Assembly (NCBI GenBank): GCA_965222315.1
Contig: OZ244951.1
Coordinates: 1,116,001-1,180,000, forward strand
Source: JACKII01 sp965222315
Lineage (GTDB): Bacteria; Pseudomonadota; Alphaproteobacteria; Bin95
Direction of reading: 5' to 3'
Length of the DNA: 64,000 bases
In this document: piece after piece, positions 1 through 8,655 of the stretch
How positions within the stretch are numbered: the stretch's first letter is position 1
How the letters are laid out: every line of letters begins with the position of its first letter
The notes under the pieces: generated by a model
Databases searched by the model: none
Seen by the model: the letters and a program-made list of their open reading frames with translations, nothing else
Told to the model about the DNA's origin: nothing
Program-made: the position numbers and the translations under genes

Positions 1-428
1 ACATTGGGGTTGGTCCGCTCTTCCTCCACCACGATTTCGACGGCAGGGGTGGCGATGTCGGCTGCCGGGTCGTTTGCCAGCACGGTGAGGGTTTCGGCGA
101 TCGTCTTCGGATCGAGGGTCGGCAAATCACCCTGGACGTTGATGACGGTGTCATAATTGCCGTTCGGGTCGAACGTGCGGAGTGCGGCCATGATCCGGTC
201 GGAGCCGCTGGGAAGATCCGGGTCTGTGAGGACGGCATGACCGCCGGCCGCCTGAACGGCGTCGACGATTTCCTGCTCCGCCGCCGCGACCAGAACAGGG
301 CCGGTGCCGGCCCGCTGCGCCCGCTCCATCACCCGCACGATCATCGGTGCGCCGCCGATATCGGCGAGAACCTTGTTGGGCAGCCGGGTAGAGGCCAAAC
401 GGGCAGGGATGACGTTGATCGGGCGCAT
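1..428 (-). CDS. kdsB: 3-deoxy-manno-octulosonate cytidylyltransferase (partial, N-terminal part)
   Basis: Activates KDO as CMP-KDO for lipopolysaccharide inner-core synthesis, in the cytoplasm. The visible 142 residues begin MRPINVIPARLASTRLPNK, the nucleotide-binding start of the family, and continue with PSGSDRI and NVQGDLPT, which match the usual SGTDR and NVQGDEP motifs. The protein normally has about 250 residues, so the C-terminal half lies beyond the left window edge. The ATG at 428 is chosen because the family signature begins immediately after it. It is divergent from the cytochrome gene at 656, so the 227-bp gap should hold both promoters. The family assignment is firm; only the missing end is unseen. 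Confidence 0.9.
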   Translation of the reverse strand, partial: MRPINVIPARLASTRLPNKVLADIGGAPMIVRVMERAQRAGTGPVLVAAAEQEIVDAVQAAGGHAVLTDPDLPSGSDRIMAALRTFDPNGNYDTVINVQGDLPTLDPKTIAETLTVLANDPAADIATPAVEIVVEEERTNPN

Positions 429-655
429 GGCAGCAATTCCGCGGTACTGTGTTTTGGGCCGGGCCGGGCTTAGAGCCGGGCTGCGGCCGGTATTGGGGAT
501 TGTTTAGCGCTGGCGGTGGGGGCAAGTCGACTTTCGCCGCCGGGGTTTTGCCTGCAGTGGCGTTGAGCCGCATTCGCCGCTGCGCATCGGCGGGTTAGTG
601 GTCTGTCCTAGAAAATTATGCCGCTCACACTCGCCGCTTCGAGGAAAGCCGTTCA

Positions 656-1261
656 ATGAACAGCATGGAGATTAACAAGATCGCAGCCGCGGTTCTGACC
701 GCAGGCGTTGTCGCGATGCTGTTGGGCTTTGTCGCTGGTCTCTTAATTCCGCGCCACGACGCTCAGGGAGATCACGACGGCCCCAATCTTTTCGCCGATC
801 TAGCACCGGCCGCACCGGCGGAAGACACCGGACCTGTGGGGCCAGAGCCGATTGCCGCGTTTCTGGCAGAAGCAACGGTCGAAGATGGGGAGAAAGTCGC
901 GAAGAAGTGCGCGTCCTGCCATACGTTCGAAGCTGGCGGCGTGAACAAGGTCGGCCCGAACCTGGCCAATATGGTTGGCGCTGACAAGGGAGCGAAAGAT
1001 TTCGCCTATTCCGGCGCGCTGGCGGAGATGGAAGGTAACTGGGGTTACGAGGAACTGAACAAGTTTCTCTACAAGCCGAGAGATTACGTGCCCGGTACCA
1101 AGATGTCCTTCGTTGGTTTGAGGAAGCCGGAAGACCGGGCAGCCATTATTCTCTACATGCGGTCTTTCACCGATAATGCGCCGGCTCTGCCGGAACCCGC
1201 CGCGGAGGCACCCGCGGAGACGCAGCAGGCAGACGAAGCCGAAAAACCGGCAGAGAACTAG
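656..1261 (+). CDS. membrane-anchored class I cytochrome c
   Basis: An electron carrier, probably linking the bc1 complex to terminal oxidases at the periplasmic face of the inner membrane. Of 201 residues, 8-31 form one hydrophobic segment that acts as an uncleaved anchor. A linker rich in Ala, Pro, Asp and Glu follows, then a cytochrome c domain with the haem-binding CASCH at 85-89 and the axial methionine in PGTKM at about 150. The C-terminal tail (about 177-201) is low-complexity Ala, Glu and Pro. This resembles the CycM/cytochrome cy family of alphaproteobacteria. A GAGGA element precedes the ATG at 656. The phosphatase gene follows 28 bp later on the same strand and may be cotranscribed. 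Confidence 0.87.
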   Translation: MNSMEINKIAAAVLTAGVVAMLLGFVAGLLIPRHDAQGDHDGPNLFADLAPAAPAEDTGPVGPEPIAAFLAEATVEDGEKVAKKCASCHTFEAGGVNKVGPNLANMVGADKGAKDFAYSGALAEMEGNWGYEELNKFLYKPRDYVPGTKMSFVGLRKPEDRAAIILYMRSFTDNAPALPEPAAEAPAETQQADEAEKPAEN

Positions 1262-1289
1262 CCAGACCGGGCCGGCCGGAGAGGCAGGC

Positions 1290-2069
1290 ATGACCATTGT
1301 CACTCAGGATCTGATCGATCTTGCAACAAGGGCGGCCAACCTCAGCCGCCCTATTTTGCGCCGCTACTTCCGCGCCGATCTGGATGTGGTCCGCAAAGGC
1401 GACGAATCGCCTGTGACGCGGGCCGACCGGGAGGCAGAGGCCGCCATCCGCCGGTTGCTCACCCGGGAGGCGCCAGACCATGGCATCATCGGCGAAGAGC
1501 ACGGGACCGAGCGAACGGACGCAGATTTTGTCTGGGTGCTGGATCCCTTGGATGGCACCCGTGCCTTTGTCGTGGGCAAGCCGACCTTCGGCACGCTGAT
1601 TGCCTTGGCCTACAAGGGCGAGCCGGTGCTGGGCGTGATCGACATGCCGGTGCTGGACGAGCGTTGGATCGGTGCGGCGGGGCATAGGACGACGTTTAAC
1701 GGGGCGGCCGCGCAGACCCGCGCCTGCACGCGGCTCGCCGACGCCTGGATCAACACGACCTCGCCTGAAATGTTTGCCGGCGCGCGCGAGACTGCGTTTA
1801 ACAGCGTCCGGGCGGCATCGGCAGGGTGTAATTATGGGGGCGATTGCTACGGCTATGCGCTGGTCGCCTCCGGCCATCTGGATGCGACGATCGAAGCGGG
1901 CATGCAGACCTATGACTTCATGGCGCTGGCGCCGGTGGTGCAGGGTGCGGGCGGTATCATCACCGACTGGGCTGGCAAGCCGCTGGGCCTGGAAAGCGAT
2001 GGCTCCGTGATTGCGGCGGGCGATGCGCGTGTACACGCCGAGGCGGTGGCGTTACTCTCCCAAGCCTGA
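1290..2069 (+). CDS. hisN: histidinol-phosphatase, inositol monophosphatase family (HisN type)
   Basis: Predicted to dephosphorylate histidinol phosphate in histidine biosynthesis; other sugar or inositol monophosphates are possible substrates. The 259-residue protein shows the metal-binding family motifs: GEEHG (near residue 70), DPLDGTRAF (near 88-96) and a late YDFMALAPVVQGAGG, where the usual WD is YD as in many HisN proteins. The reading frame is open from 1176, but the ATG at 1290 follows a GGAGAGGCAG ribosome-binding site and gives the normal family length, so it is preferred. It lies 28 bp after the cytochrome gene. Family membership is firm; HisN rather than a general IMPase is inferred. 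Confidence 0.82.
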   Translation: MTIVTQDLIDLATRAANLSRPILRRYFRADLDVVRKGDESPVTRADREAEAAIRRLLTREAPDHGIIGEEHGTERTDADFVWVLDPLDGTRAFVVGKPTFGTLIALAYKGEPVLGVIDMPVLDERWIGAAGHRTTFNGAAAQTRACTRLADAWINTTSPEMFAGARETAFNSVRAASAGCNYGGDCYGYALVASGHLDATIEAGMQTYDFMALAPVVQGAGGIITDWAGKPLGLESDGSVIAAGDARVHAEAVALLSQA

Positions 2070-2090
2070 CGCCCTGGCGGAACGGTGAAC

Positions 2091-2240
2091 ATGAGCGACG
2101 GCACCTATCGGTTTTTCGCGGTTGAGTATGGGGAGCGGGCCGGTAAATGCGGCTGGATCTGCCCGAAACAATCCGGGCTTGAATTTTCGGTGATCTGTGC
2201 GATCCCTCTGGCATCCAAACTGCTGGCACCCCAGTATTAA
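2091..2240 (+). CDS. possible 49-residue leader ORF before yejA
   Basis: A short frame, ATG at 2091 to TAA at 2238-2240, fills most of the gap between hisN and yejA. The peptide begins MSDGTYRFFAVEYGERAG and contains a CGWIC pair of cysteines and a third cysteine near residue 36. It stops 4 bp before the preferred yejA start, which would suit translational coupling. The upstream ribosome-binding site is weak, and third-position GC is lower than in neighbouring genes by eye. I do not recognise the peptide. It may be a chance frame. Confidence 0.25.
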   Translation: MSDGTYRFFAVEYGERAGKCGWICPKQSGLEFSVICAIPLASKLLAPQY

Positions 2241-2244
2241 GGGC

Positions 2245-4113
2245 ATGATGCAAAAGGGCTCCTGCCGGACAATTCCAATAGCGTTCGCGGTTTTCGCCGC
2301 ATTGCTGCTTGCCCTGGCCCCAGGATTGGGCGTTGCGGAAACGCGGTTGATTGAGCGCGCCCATGCCATTGCCATGCATGGCGAGCCGAAATACCCGCCA
2401 GGCTTCGCCCATTTTGACTATGTGAATCCCGATGCCCCCAAGGGCGGCACGCTGAATCTGGCGGCAACCGGCACGTTCGACAGCTTCAACGCCTACATTC
2501 CGAAGGGCAATCCCGCCGGCGCCGGCAATGCGAATGAAACGCTGCTGGTCTCCAGCGCCGATGAACCTTTTACGGAATACGGTCTGCTCGCCGAATCCAT
2601 GACCTATCCGGAAGACCGCTCCTGGATCACCTTCCACTTGCGGCCGGAGGCGCGCTGGCACGACGGGAAGCCAGTCACCCCGGAAGACGTGGTGTTTTCG
2701 CTCAATACGTTGCGGGAGAAGGGGCAGCCGTTCTACCGCTTCTATTACGGCAGCGTTGCATCCGCGGAGGTGACCGGCGAGCACGACGTGACGTTCCGTT
2801 TTACGGAGGGTGAGAACAGGGAGATGCCGCTAATCGTCGGTCAATTGCCGGTGCTGCCCAAGCACTACTGGGAGGACCGCGACTTCACCAAGACCACGCT
2901 GGAGCCGCCGCTCGGCTCCGGACCCTATCGCGTCGCGGATTTTGAGCCGGGACGCTATGTGGTGGTGGAGCGGGTGGAGGACTATTGGGGCAAGGATCTG
3001 GCCGTGAACAAGGGCCAGGATAATTTCGACCGTATCCGATACGACTATTACCGCGATCCTACCGTCATCCGGGAGGCGGTGAAGGCGGGTGATGTCGATT
3101 ATCACCGTGAGAACCAGGCGAAAGCCTGGGCGCAGGATTATAATGTGGAAGCGGTGCGCAAGGGGTGGCTGATCATGGAGGCCGTGCCGCATGAGCGCCC
3201 GGCGGGGATGCAGGCGTTCATTATGAACCTGCGCCGGTCCGTGTTTCAGGACATCCGGGTGCGCAAGGCAATAGCGCTCGCGTTTGATTTTGAGTGGTCG
3301 AACAAAAAGCTATTCTTTGGCCAATACACCCGTTCGGACAGTTTCTTTTCGAATTCCGAACTGGCGGCGGTGGGACCGCCTTCGCCGGAAGAACTGGCTC
3401 TGTTAGAGCCGTTCCGCGACCAGCTTTCGCCGGAAGTTTTCAGTCCGCCGCCGGAACCACCGGTCACCAGCGGCGATGGCTGGCCACGGGACAATCTGCG
3501 CAAGGCCTTCGCCTTGTTGTTCGAGGCCGGGTATGAGGTCAAAGACCTGAAGCTGGTCGATGGTGAGACCGGCGAACCGCTGGAGTTCGAGATGCTGCTG
3601 CGGGCGGGCGGTGCATTCCGGCGGATCGTGTTGCCGTTCCAGCGGAACCTCAAGCGGCTGGGGATCGACCTGATCATCCGGGAAGTGGACGACGCCCAGT
3701 ACGTTAACCGTATCCGCGCCCGCGACTTCGACATGATTTCGCTCGGCTGGGGGCAGAGCGATTCACCGGGGAACGAGCAGCGGAGTTTTTGGGGAAGCCA
3801 GGCGGCCGACCTGCCGTCTTCGCGCAATTATGCGGGTCTGAAACACCCGGCGGTGGACGCGTTGATCGAGCAACTGATCGCCGCACCGACGCGGGAGGAC
3901 CTGGTGGTCCGCACCCGCGCCCTGGACCGGGTGCTGCTGTCGCATCATTTCATCGTGCCGAACTGGCACTTGTCGGCCGACCGCATCCTTTATTGGAATA
4001 AGTTCAGCCGTCCGGAGGTCGTGCCAGCCCGGGGAACGAGTTATGGCACCTGGTGGTGGGATGCGGACAAGGCGGCGGCCTTGCGGCAGGCCCGCGGGAA
4101 GGCGACGAACTGA
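2245..4113 (+). CDS. yejA: periplasmic peptide-binding protein of the Yej ABC transporter (SBP family 5)
   Basis: Captures oligopeptides or peptide-like compounds (microcin C in enterobacteria) in the periplasm and delivers them to YejBE. The 622-residue protein has an N-terminal signal peptide with a hydrophobic core at about 10-27 and cleavage likely near GVAETRL. The mature part matches SBP family 5: HGEPKYPPGFAHFDYVNPDAPKGG in pieces such as FDYVNPDAPKGG, then EARWHDGKPVTPEDVVFSL. The frame is open back to a GTG at 2197, but ATG 2245 (or 2248) gives a normal signal peptide. Its stop overlaps the yejB start. First gene of a four-gene operon that ends at 7893. Confidence 0.88.
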   Translation: MMQKGSCRTIPIAFAVFAALLLALAPGLGVAETRLIERAHAIAMHGEPKYPPGFAHFDYVNPDAPKGGTLNLAATGTFDSFNAYIPKGNPAGAGNANETLLVSSADEPFTEYGLLAESMTYPEDRSWITFHLRPEARWHDGKPVTPEDVVFSLNTLREKGQPFYRFYYGSVASAEVTGEHDVTFRFTEGENREMPLIVGQLPVLPKHYWEDRDFTKTTLEPPLGSGPYRVADFEPGRYVVVERVEDYWGKDLAVNKGQDNFDRIRYDYYRDPTVIREAVKAGDVDYHRENQAKAWAQDYNVEAVRKGWLIMEAVPHERPAGMQAFIMNLRRSVFQDIRVRKAIALAFDFEWSNKKLFFGQYTRSDSFFSNSELAAVGPPSPEELALLEPFRDQLSPEVFSPPPEPPVTSGDGWPRDNLRKAFALLFEAGYEVKDLKLVDGETGEPLEFEMLLRAGGAFRRIVLPFQRNLKRLGIDLIIREVDDAQYVNRIRARDFDMISLGWGQSDSPGNEQRSFWGSQAADLPSSRNYAGLKHPAVDALIEQLIAAPTREDLVVRTRALDRVLLSHHFIVPNWHLSADRILYWNKFSRPEVVPARGTSYGTWWWDADKAAALRQARGKATN

Positions 4114-5225
4114 TGCTGGCCTATATCATACGCCGCCTGCTGCTGATCATCCCGACCCTGCTCGGCATCATGATCATCAACTTCATTGTGATTCAGGTGG
4201 CGCCCGGCGGGCCGGTCGAGCAGGCCATCGCCAACCTGACCGGGGAGGGTGGCGGCGCAATCGAACGAGTAACCCAAAGCGGCGGCGATTTCGTGGCGGG
4301 CGGCGGCCAGGGACAGGGCGCAGGCGATTCCAGCGCATCGTCGGCCTACCGCGGGGCCCAGGGGTTGGACCCGGAGTTCATCAAGGAGTTGGAGCGGCAA
4401 TACGGCTTCGATAAGCCGATGCACGAGCGCTTTTTTCAGATGATGGGCAGCTACCTGGCATTCGATTTCGGCGAGAGCTTCTTCCGGGATCAGACCGTGG
4501 TCGATTTGATTATCGAGAAGCTGCCCGTCTCGCTCACCCTGGGGTTCTGGACGACCTTCCTGACCTATATCATCTGCATTCCGCTGGGGATTGCGAAGGC
4601 GGTGCGGGACGGCTCCCGGTTCGATGTATGGACTAGTGGAGTGATTATCGTCGGCAACGCCATCCCCAGTTTCGGCTTTGCGATCCTGCTGCTCGTGCTG
4701 TTTGCCGGCGGCAACTATTACGACTGGTTTCCGTTACGTGGCCTGACCTCGCCAGGGTTCGACGACATGACCTTTGGGGAACAGGTGGTGGATTATTTCT
4801 GGCACCTGGCGCTGCCGTTGGCGGCGATGATGATCGGCGCGTTTGCGACGCTCACCCTGCTCACCAAGAACAGCTTCCTTGACCAGATCTCGCAGCAATA
4901 CGTGGTGACGGCCAGGGCGAAGGGGCTGAGCGAGAGCCGGGTGCTTTGGGGCCACGTGTTCCGCAACTCAATGCTGCTGGTGGTGGCCGGGTTCCCGGCG
5001 GCCTTTGTCGGGATCCTTTTTGGGTCGTCTGTGTTTATCGAGACGATTTTTTCGTTGGATGGGTTGGGGCTGCTTGGTTTCGAATCGACTTTGAACCGGG
5101 ATTATCCGGTGATGTTCGCCACCATGTATGTGTTCGGGCTGCTAGGGCTGATCATGAACCTGGTGGGGGATTTGATGTATGTGATCATCGACCCGCGCAT
5201 CGACTTTGAGACCAGGGGGGCGTGA
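4113..5225 (+). CDS. yejB: ABC transporter permease YejB
   Basis: One of two inner-membrane permease subunits that form the translocation path for peptides delivered by YejA. The 370-residue protein begins MLAYIIRRLLLIIPTLLGI, the classic start of DppB/OppB-like permeases. It has several hydrophobic segments and a cytoplasmic EAA loop around ARAKGLSESRVLWGHVFRNS that contacts the ATPase. Residues about 45-85 form a Gly/Gln/Ser-rich insertion in the first periplasmic loop, as is typical of YejB. The ATG shares a base with the yejA stop (TGATG), which selects this start over the upstream open frame. It overlaps yejE by 4 bp. Confidence 0.9.
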   Translation: MLAYIIRRLLLIIPTLLGIMIINFIVIQVAPGGPVEQAIANLTGEGGGAIERVTQSGGDFVAGGGQGQGAGDSSASSAYRGAQGLDPEFIKELERQYGFDKPMHERFFQMMGSYLAFDFGESFFRDQTVVDLIIEKLPVSLTLGFWTTFLTYIICIPLGIAKAVRDGSRFDVWTSGVIIVGNAIPSFGFAILLLVLFAGGNYYDWFPLRGLTSPGFDDMTFGEQVVDYFWHLALPLAAMMIGAFATLTLLTKNSFLDQISQQYVVTARAKGLSESRVLWGHVFRNSMLLVVAGFPAAFVGILFGSSVFIETIFSLDGLGLLGFESTLNRDYPVMFATMYVFGLLGLIMNLVGDLMYVIIDPRIDFETRGA

Positions 5226-6253
5226 CGATGGCGCTGTCCCCTCTTACCGCCCGGCGGCTGGCGAACTTCAAGGCGAACAAGCGCGGGTACTGGTCGCTTT
5301 GGCTGTTCGGTGTGCTGTTCATCCTCAGCCTTTTTGCGGAGTTTCTGGCGAACGAAAAGCCGGTGCTGGTCTGGTATGACGGTGCTCCTTACATGCCGGT
5401 GTTCAATGCCTATGCCGAGACGGAGTTCGGTGGTGAATTCCTGACGGAGGCGGACTACCGCGATCCGTTCGTGCAGGAGAAGATTGGCGAAAAGGGCTGG
5501 ATGGTCTGGCCGCTGATTGCTTACAGCTATTCTACCGTATCGTGGGACTTGGCGGAGCCGGCGCCTTCGCCGCCGGATGATGAGCATTGGCTCGGCACCG
5601 ATGACCAGGCGCGGGATGTGACGGCGAACCTGATTTACGGCTTCCGCATTTCGGTGATCTTCGGCCTGACCCTGACGGTTCTGAGCGCGATCATCGGCGT
5701 TGGGGCAGGGGCATTGCAGGGCTTCTATGGCGGCTGGTTCGATCTGTTGTTCCAGCGGTTCATCGAGATTTGGGCGAGCCTGCCGACCCTGTTCATTCTT
5801 ATCATTTTGGCGAGTGTGATTGTACCAGGGTTCTTCACCATCCTGGGCATCATGCTGCTGTTCGGCTGGATGGGGTTCGTTGGCGTGGTGCGGGCCGAGT
5901 TCCTGCGCGCCCGCAATTTCGACTATGTCCGGGCGGCGAGGGCGCTGGGAGTCGGCGACATCACCATTATCTTCCGGCATGTGCTGCCGAACGCCATGGT
6001 GGCGACGCTTACTTTCCTACCATTCTCGCTGCTGGCGGGCATCACAAGCCTGACCGGCCTGGACTATCTGGGATTCGGTCTGCCGCCGGGATCGCCCTCC
6101 CTGGGGGCCTTGCTGGCGCAGGGGAAGGCGAACCTGCAGGCGCCATGGCTGGGGCTGACCGGCTTCTTCACCATCGCCGTGCTGCTCTCCCTGCTCGTAT
6201 TTGTGGGAGAGGCGGTGCGTGACGCCTTCGACCCGAGGAAGTTGGGTTTATGA
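5222..6253 (+). CDS. yejE: ABC transporter permease YejE
   Basis: The second permease subunit of the Yej importer. The 343-residue protein starts with a GTG that overlaps the yejB stop as GTGA; an in-frame ATG lies two codons later and cannot be excluded. The N-terminal hydrophobic segment is followed by a large periplasmic region (about 45-130) containing VLVWYDGAPYMP, a hallmark of YejE. The BPD_transp_1 domain follows, with the EAA loop RAARALGVGDITIIFRHVLPN. Its end overlaps yejF as ATGA, indicating tight translational coupling throughout the operon. Confidence 0.9.
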   Translation: MTMALSPLTARRLANFKANKRGYWSLWLFGVLFILSLFAEFLANEKPVLVWYDGAPYMPVFNAYAETEFGGEFLTEADYRDPFVQEKIGEKGWMVWPLIAYSYSTVSWDLAEPAPSPPDDEHWLGTDDQARDVTANLIYGFRISVIFGLTLTVLSAIIGVGAGALQGFYGGWFDLLFQRFIEIWASLPTLFILIILASVIVPGFFTILGIMLLFGWMGFVGVVRAEFLRARNFDYVRAARALGVGDITIIFRHVLPNAMVATLTFLPFSLLAGITSLTGLDYLGFGLPPGSPSLGALLAQGKANLQAPWLGLTGFFTIAVLLSLLVFVGEAVRDAFDPRKLGL

Positions 6254-7893
6254 GCGAATCGGCGATGAACGAGCCCCTGCTTCGGGTCCGCGACCTGCGA
6301 GTCGCCTTCCGCACCGCCGGGCGCACGGTGGAGGCGGTTCGGGGCCTGTCCTTCGACCTTCACAAGGGCGAGACAGTGGCATTGGTGGGGGAGAGTGGCT
6401 CGGGCAAGTCGGTGACGGCGCTTAGCGTGCTGCAATTGCTGCCCTACCCGGTGGCGAGCCATCCCGGCGGCTCGATCATGTTTGAGGGGCAGGAGATGAT
6501 CGGCGCCTCCAAGAGGACGCTGCATCAGATTCGCGGCAACCGGGTATCCATGATCTTTCAGGAGCCCATGACGGCCCTGAACCCGCTACACACGGTCTAC
6601 AAGCAGATCGGCGAGATGCTGCGCCTGCACAAGGGTTTGAGCGCTGAGCGGACGCGCGCGCGGGTGCTGGAACTGCTGCGGCTGGTGGGCATTCCCGACC
6701 CGGAAAGCCGCCTTGCCAGCTATCCGCACCAGCTTTCAGGCGGTCAGCGCCAGCGGGTAATGATCGCGATGGCACTGGCGAACGATCCGGATCTTTTGAT
6801 CGCGGACGAGCCGACGACAGCGCTGGACGTGACCATTCAGGCGCAGATTCTGGAATTGCTGCAGGAGCTTCAGAAAAAGCTTGGTATGGCGATTCTGCTG
6901 ATCACCCATGACCTCGGCATTGTCCGGCGGGTGGCGGACCGGGTTTGCGTGATGACCGACGGTGAAATCGTCGAAAATGGTGCCACCTCAGAGATACTCG
7001 AACGCCCGCAGCACGAATATACCCGGCACTTGCTGGCGGCGGAGCCCAAAGGTAGACCGGATGCACCGGTGGTGGACGCTGCGGTGGTCGTAGAGGGGCA
7101 GGACGTGAAAGTCTGGTTCCCGATCAAGCGAGGCGTACTGCGCCGCACGGTGGGGCATATCAAGGCGGTAGACGGCATCTCCCTGGAAGTACGGGAAGGG
7201 CATACTGTCGGCGTCGTCGGCGAGAGTGGCAGCGGCAAAACCACACTCGGCCTGGCGCTGTTGCGGCTGGAGCGTGCTGAGGGCGGCCTGCGGTTCAGGG
7301 GGGAGGATTTGCGGGCCTATTCGGGCAAGGCGCTCCGGCCTTTGCGGCGGGAGATGCAGATTGTCTTTCAGGACCCTTTCTCCTCGCTGTCGCCCCGGCT
7401 GTCGGTGCGGCAGATCATCGGGGAGGGTCTGCGCGTGCATCGGCTGGCGGATAGTGCCGCGGACCAGGATCGGCTAATTGATGAAGTGCTGGAGGAGGTG
7501 GGGCTGGAGGCCGGGATGGCCGACCGTTACCCGCACGAGTTCTCCGGCGGGCAGCGCCAGCGCATCGCGATTGCGCGGGCCATGGTCCTGAAGCCGCGGT
7601 TTGTGGTCCTGGACGAACCGACGAGCGCGCTGGATATGTCCGTTCAGGCGCAAATCGTTGAGTTGCTGCGGGATTTGCAGCGGCGGCACCGGCTGGCCTA
7701 CCTGTTTATCAGCCATGATCTGAAGGTTGTGCGGGCTTTGGCGCACGACCTGATCGTGATGAAGGACGGGAAGGTGGTGGAACAGGGCAGCGCCGATGCT
7801 GTGTTCGATCAGCCACAGGAAGCCTATACCCGCGCCCTCATGACGGCGGCGTTCGAGCATCGCGTCAGCGAAGCCGCGGCGGTCGCGACGTAA
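6250..7893 (+). CDS. yejF: ABC transporter ATP-binding protein YejF (two fused ATPase domains)
   Basis: Powers peptide import by YejABE. The 547-residue protein carries two complete ABC cassettes. The first has Walker A GESGSGKS at 47-54, signature LSGGQRQR and Walker B LLIADEPTTALD. The second has GESGSGKT, signature FSGGQRQR and VVLDEPTSALD. Between them is an Opp/Dpp-type C-terminal segment (GRPDAP region). No catalytic motif is missing, so both sites should bind ATP. It is the last gene of the operon, and a hairpin followed by a T-rich run begins 10 bp after the stop. Confidence 0.92.
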   Translation: MSESAMNEPLLRVRDLRVAFRTAGRTVEAVRGLSFDLHKGETVALVGESGSGKSVTALSVLQLLPYPVASHPGGSIMFEGQEMIGASKRTLHQIRGNRVSMIFQEPMTALNPLHTVYKQIGEMLRLHKGLSAERTRARVLELLRLVGIPDPESRLASYPHQLSGGQRQRVMIAMALANDPDLLIADEPTTALDVTIQAQILELLQELQKKLGMAILLITHDLGIVRRVADRVCVMTDGEIVENGATSEILERPQHEYTRHLLAAEPKGRPDAPVVDAAVVVEGQDVKVWFPIKRGVLRRTVGHIKAVDGISLEVREGHTVGVVGESGSGKTTLGLALLRLERAEGGLRFRGEDLRAYSGKALRPLRREMQIVFQDPFSSLSPRLSVRQIIGEGLRVHRLADSAADQDRLIDEVLEEVGLEAGMADRYPHEFSGGQRQRIAIARAMVLKPRFVVLDEPTSALDMSVQAQIVELLRDLQRRHRLAYLFISHDLKVVRALAHDLIVMKDGKVVEQGSADAVFDQPQEAYTRALMTAAFEHRVSEAAAVAT

Positions 7894-7902
7894 GCGTCAA
7901 CC

Positions 7903-7924
7903 TACCGCGGACGGTATTTTCTTT
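7903..7924 (+). terminator. candidate rho-independent terminator of the yej operon
   Basis: TACCG-CGGA-CGGTA forms a 5-bp stem with a 4-nt loop, followed directly by TTTTCTTT. The stem is short, so strength is moderate. It sits 10 bp after the yejF stop and just before the candidate rpsL promoter. Confidence 0.5.
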
Positions 7925-7934
7925 CGATAGGGTG

Positions 7935-7963
7935 TTGACGCGGCCGGGGGAGAAGAGTAGATC
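7935..7963 (+). promoter_or_regulatory. candidate promoter of the rpsL (str) operon
   Basis: TTGACG and TAGATC are separated by 17 bp. The -35 is close to consensus; the -10 is a weak match. The position after the yejF terminator and before the ribosomal block fits the operon's main promoter. Confidence 0.4.
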
Positions 7964-8265
7964 ACGGCCCTCTCGACAAAGGGCGTTTGGCAGTAGGCAT
8001 TCCCTATACGCTACGTCTTCCGGCCATCACCCGCTGCACCGACTGTGTGGCCCCGGCGGCCGGTTGATCACCCCACGCCTCAAAGAACCATGGCGGGCGC
8101 CGGAATCGGCAACCGTCCCGTGCGCTTTGAGAAATGGGGTTACGGCGGTTTGGAACGCCTTGCGGAAACGCAAGCAATGTCGGGAAAAATGGCAGCTCCA
8201 TTGGGGAGCGGCGGCGTGAGTTCGAACCGGCGACTGACGTGATTGGCAACGAGGCGATATAGCGA

Positions 8266-8637
8266 ATGCCCACCATCAATCAGTTGATCCGCCAACCGCG
8301 GGTCCTGCAAAAGGCACGTAACAAAGTGCCAGCCCTGGAAGCCTGCCCGCAGCGGCGGGGTGTCTGCACACGCGTCTATACGACGACGCCGAAGAAGCCG
8401 AACTCGGCCCTTCGGAAGGTCGCCCGTGTGCGCCTTACCAACGGCTATGAAGTTACCAGCTACATCCCGGGCGAAGGCCATAACCTGCAGGAGCACTCAG
8501 TCGTGCTGATCCGCGGTGGCCGCGTGAAGGATTTGCCGGGTGTGCGTTATCACACCATCCGTGGCGTCCTGGATACCCAGGGCGTCGCCAACCGCCGCCA
8601 GCGCCGTTCGAAATACGGCGCCAAGCGTCCGAAATAA
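8266..8637 (+). CDS. rpsL: 30S ribosomal protein S12
   Basis: Decoding-centre protein of the small subunit. The 123-residue protein starts MPTINQLIRQ and carries TPKKPNSALR and GGRVKDLPGVRYH. Lysines are present at 43 and 88, the two sites where substitutions give streptomycin resistance in well-studied bacteria, so the sequence is of the wild-type, susceptible form. The aspartate after Lys88 is the residue methylthiolated in many bacteria. First gene of the str operon; rpsG follows after 18 bp. Unusually, the upstream neighbour is yejF rather than rpoC. Confidence 0.97.
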   Translation: MPTINQLIRQPRVLQKARNKVPALEACPQRRGVCTRVYTTTPKKPNSALRKVARVRLTNGYEVTSYIPGEGHNLQEHSVVLIRGGRVKDLPGVRYHTIRGVLDTQGVANRRQRRSKYGAKRPK

Positions 8638-8655
8638 GGCGAGGGGAGCAAACTC

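Larger units (their letters stand above)
7894..8265 (+). other. 372-bp intergenic region holding yejF terminator, str promoter and rpsL leader
   Basis: No protein-coding gene is credible here. It contains a terminator-like hairpin for yejF and a candidate sigma-70 promoter; both are listed separately. A long leader of roughly 300 nt before rpsL follows. That leader holds two small perfect hairpins: CTTGCG-GAAA-CGCAAG at 8159-8174 with a GNRA-type loop, and GCTCC-ATTGG-GGAGC at 8195-8209. The hairpins could be part of an autoregulatory leader, but no known S12/S7 site can be identified by eye. Confidence 0.5.
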
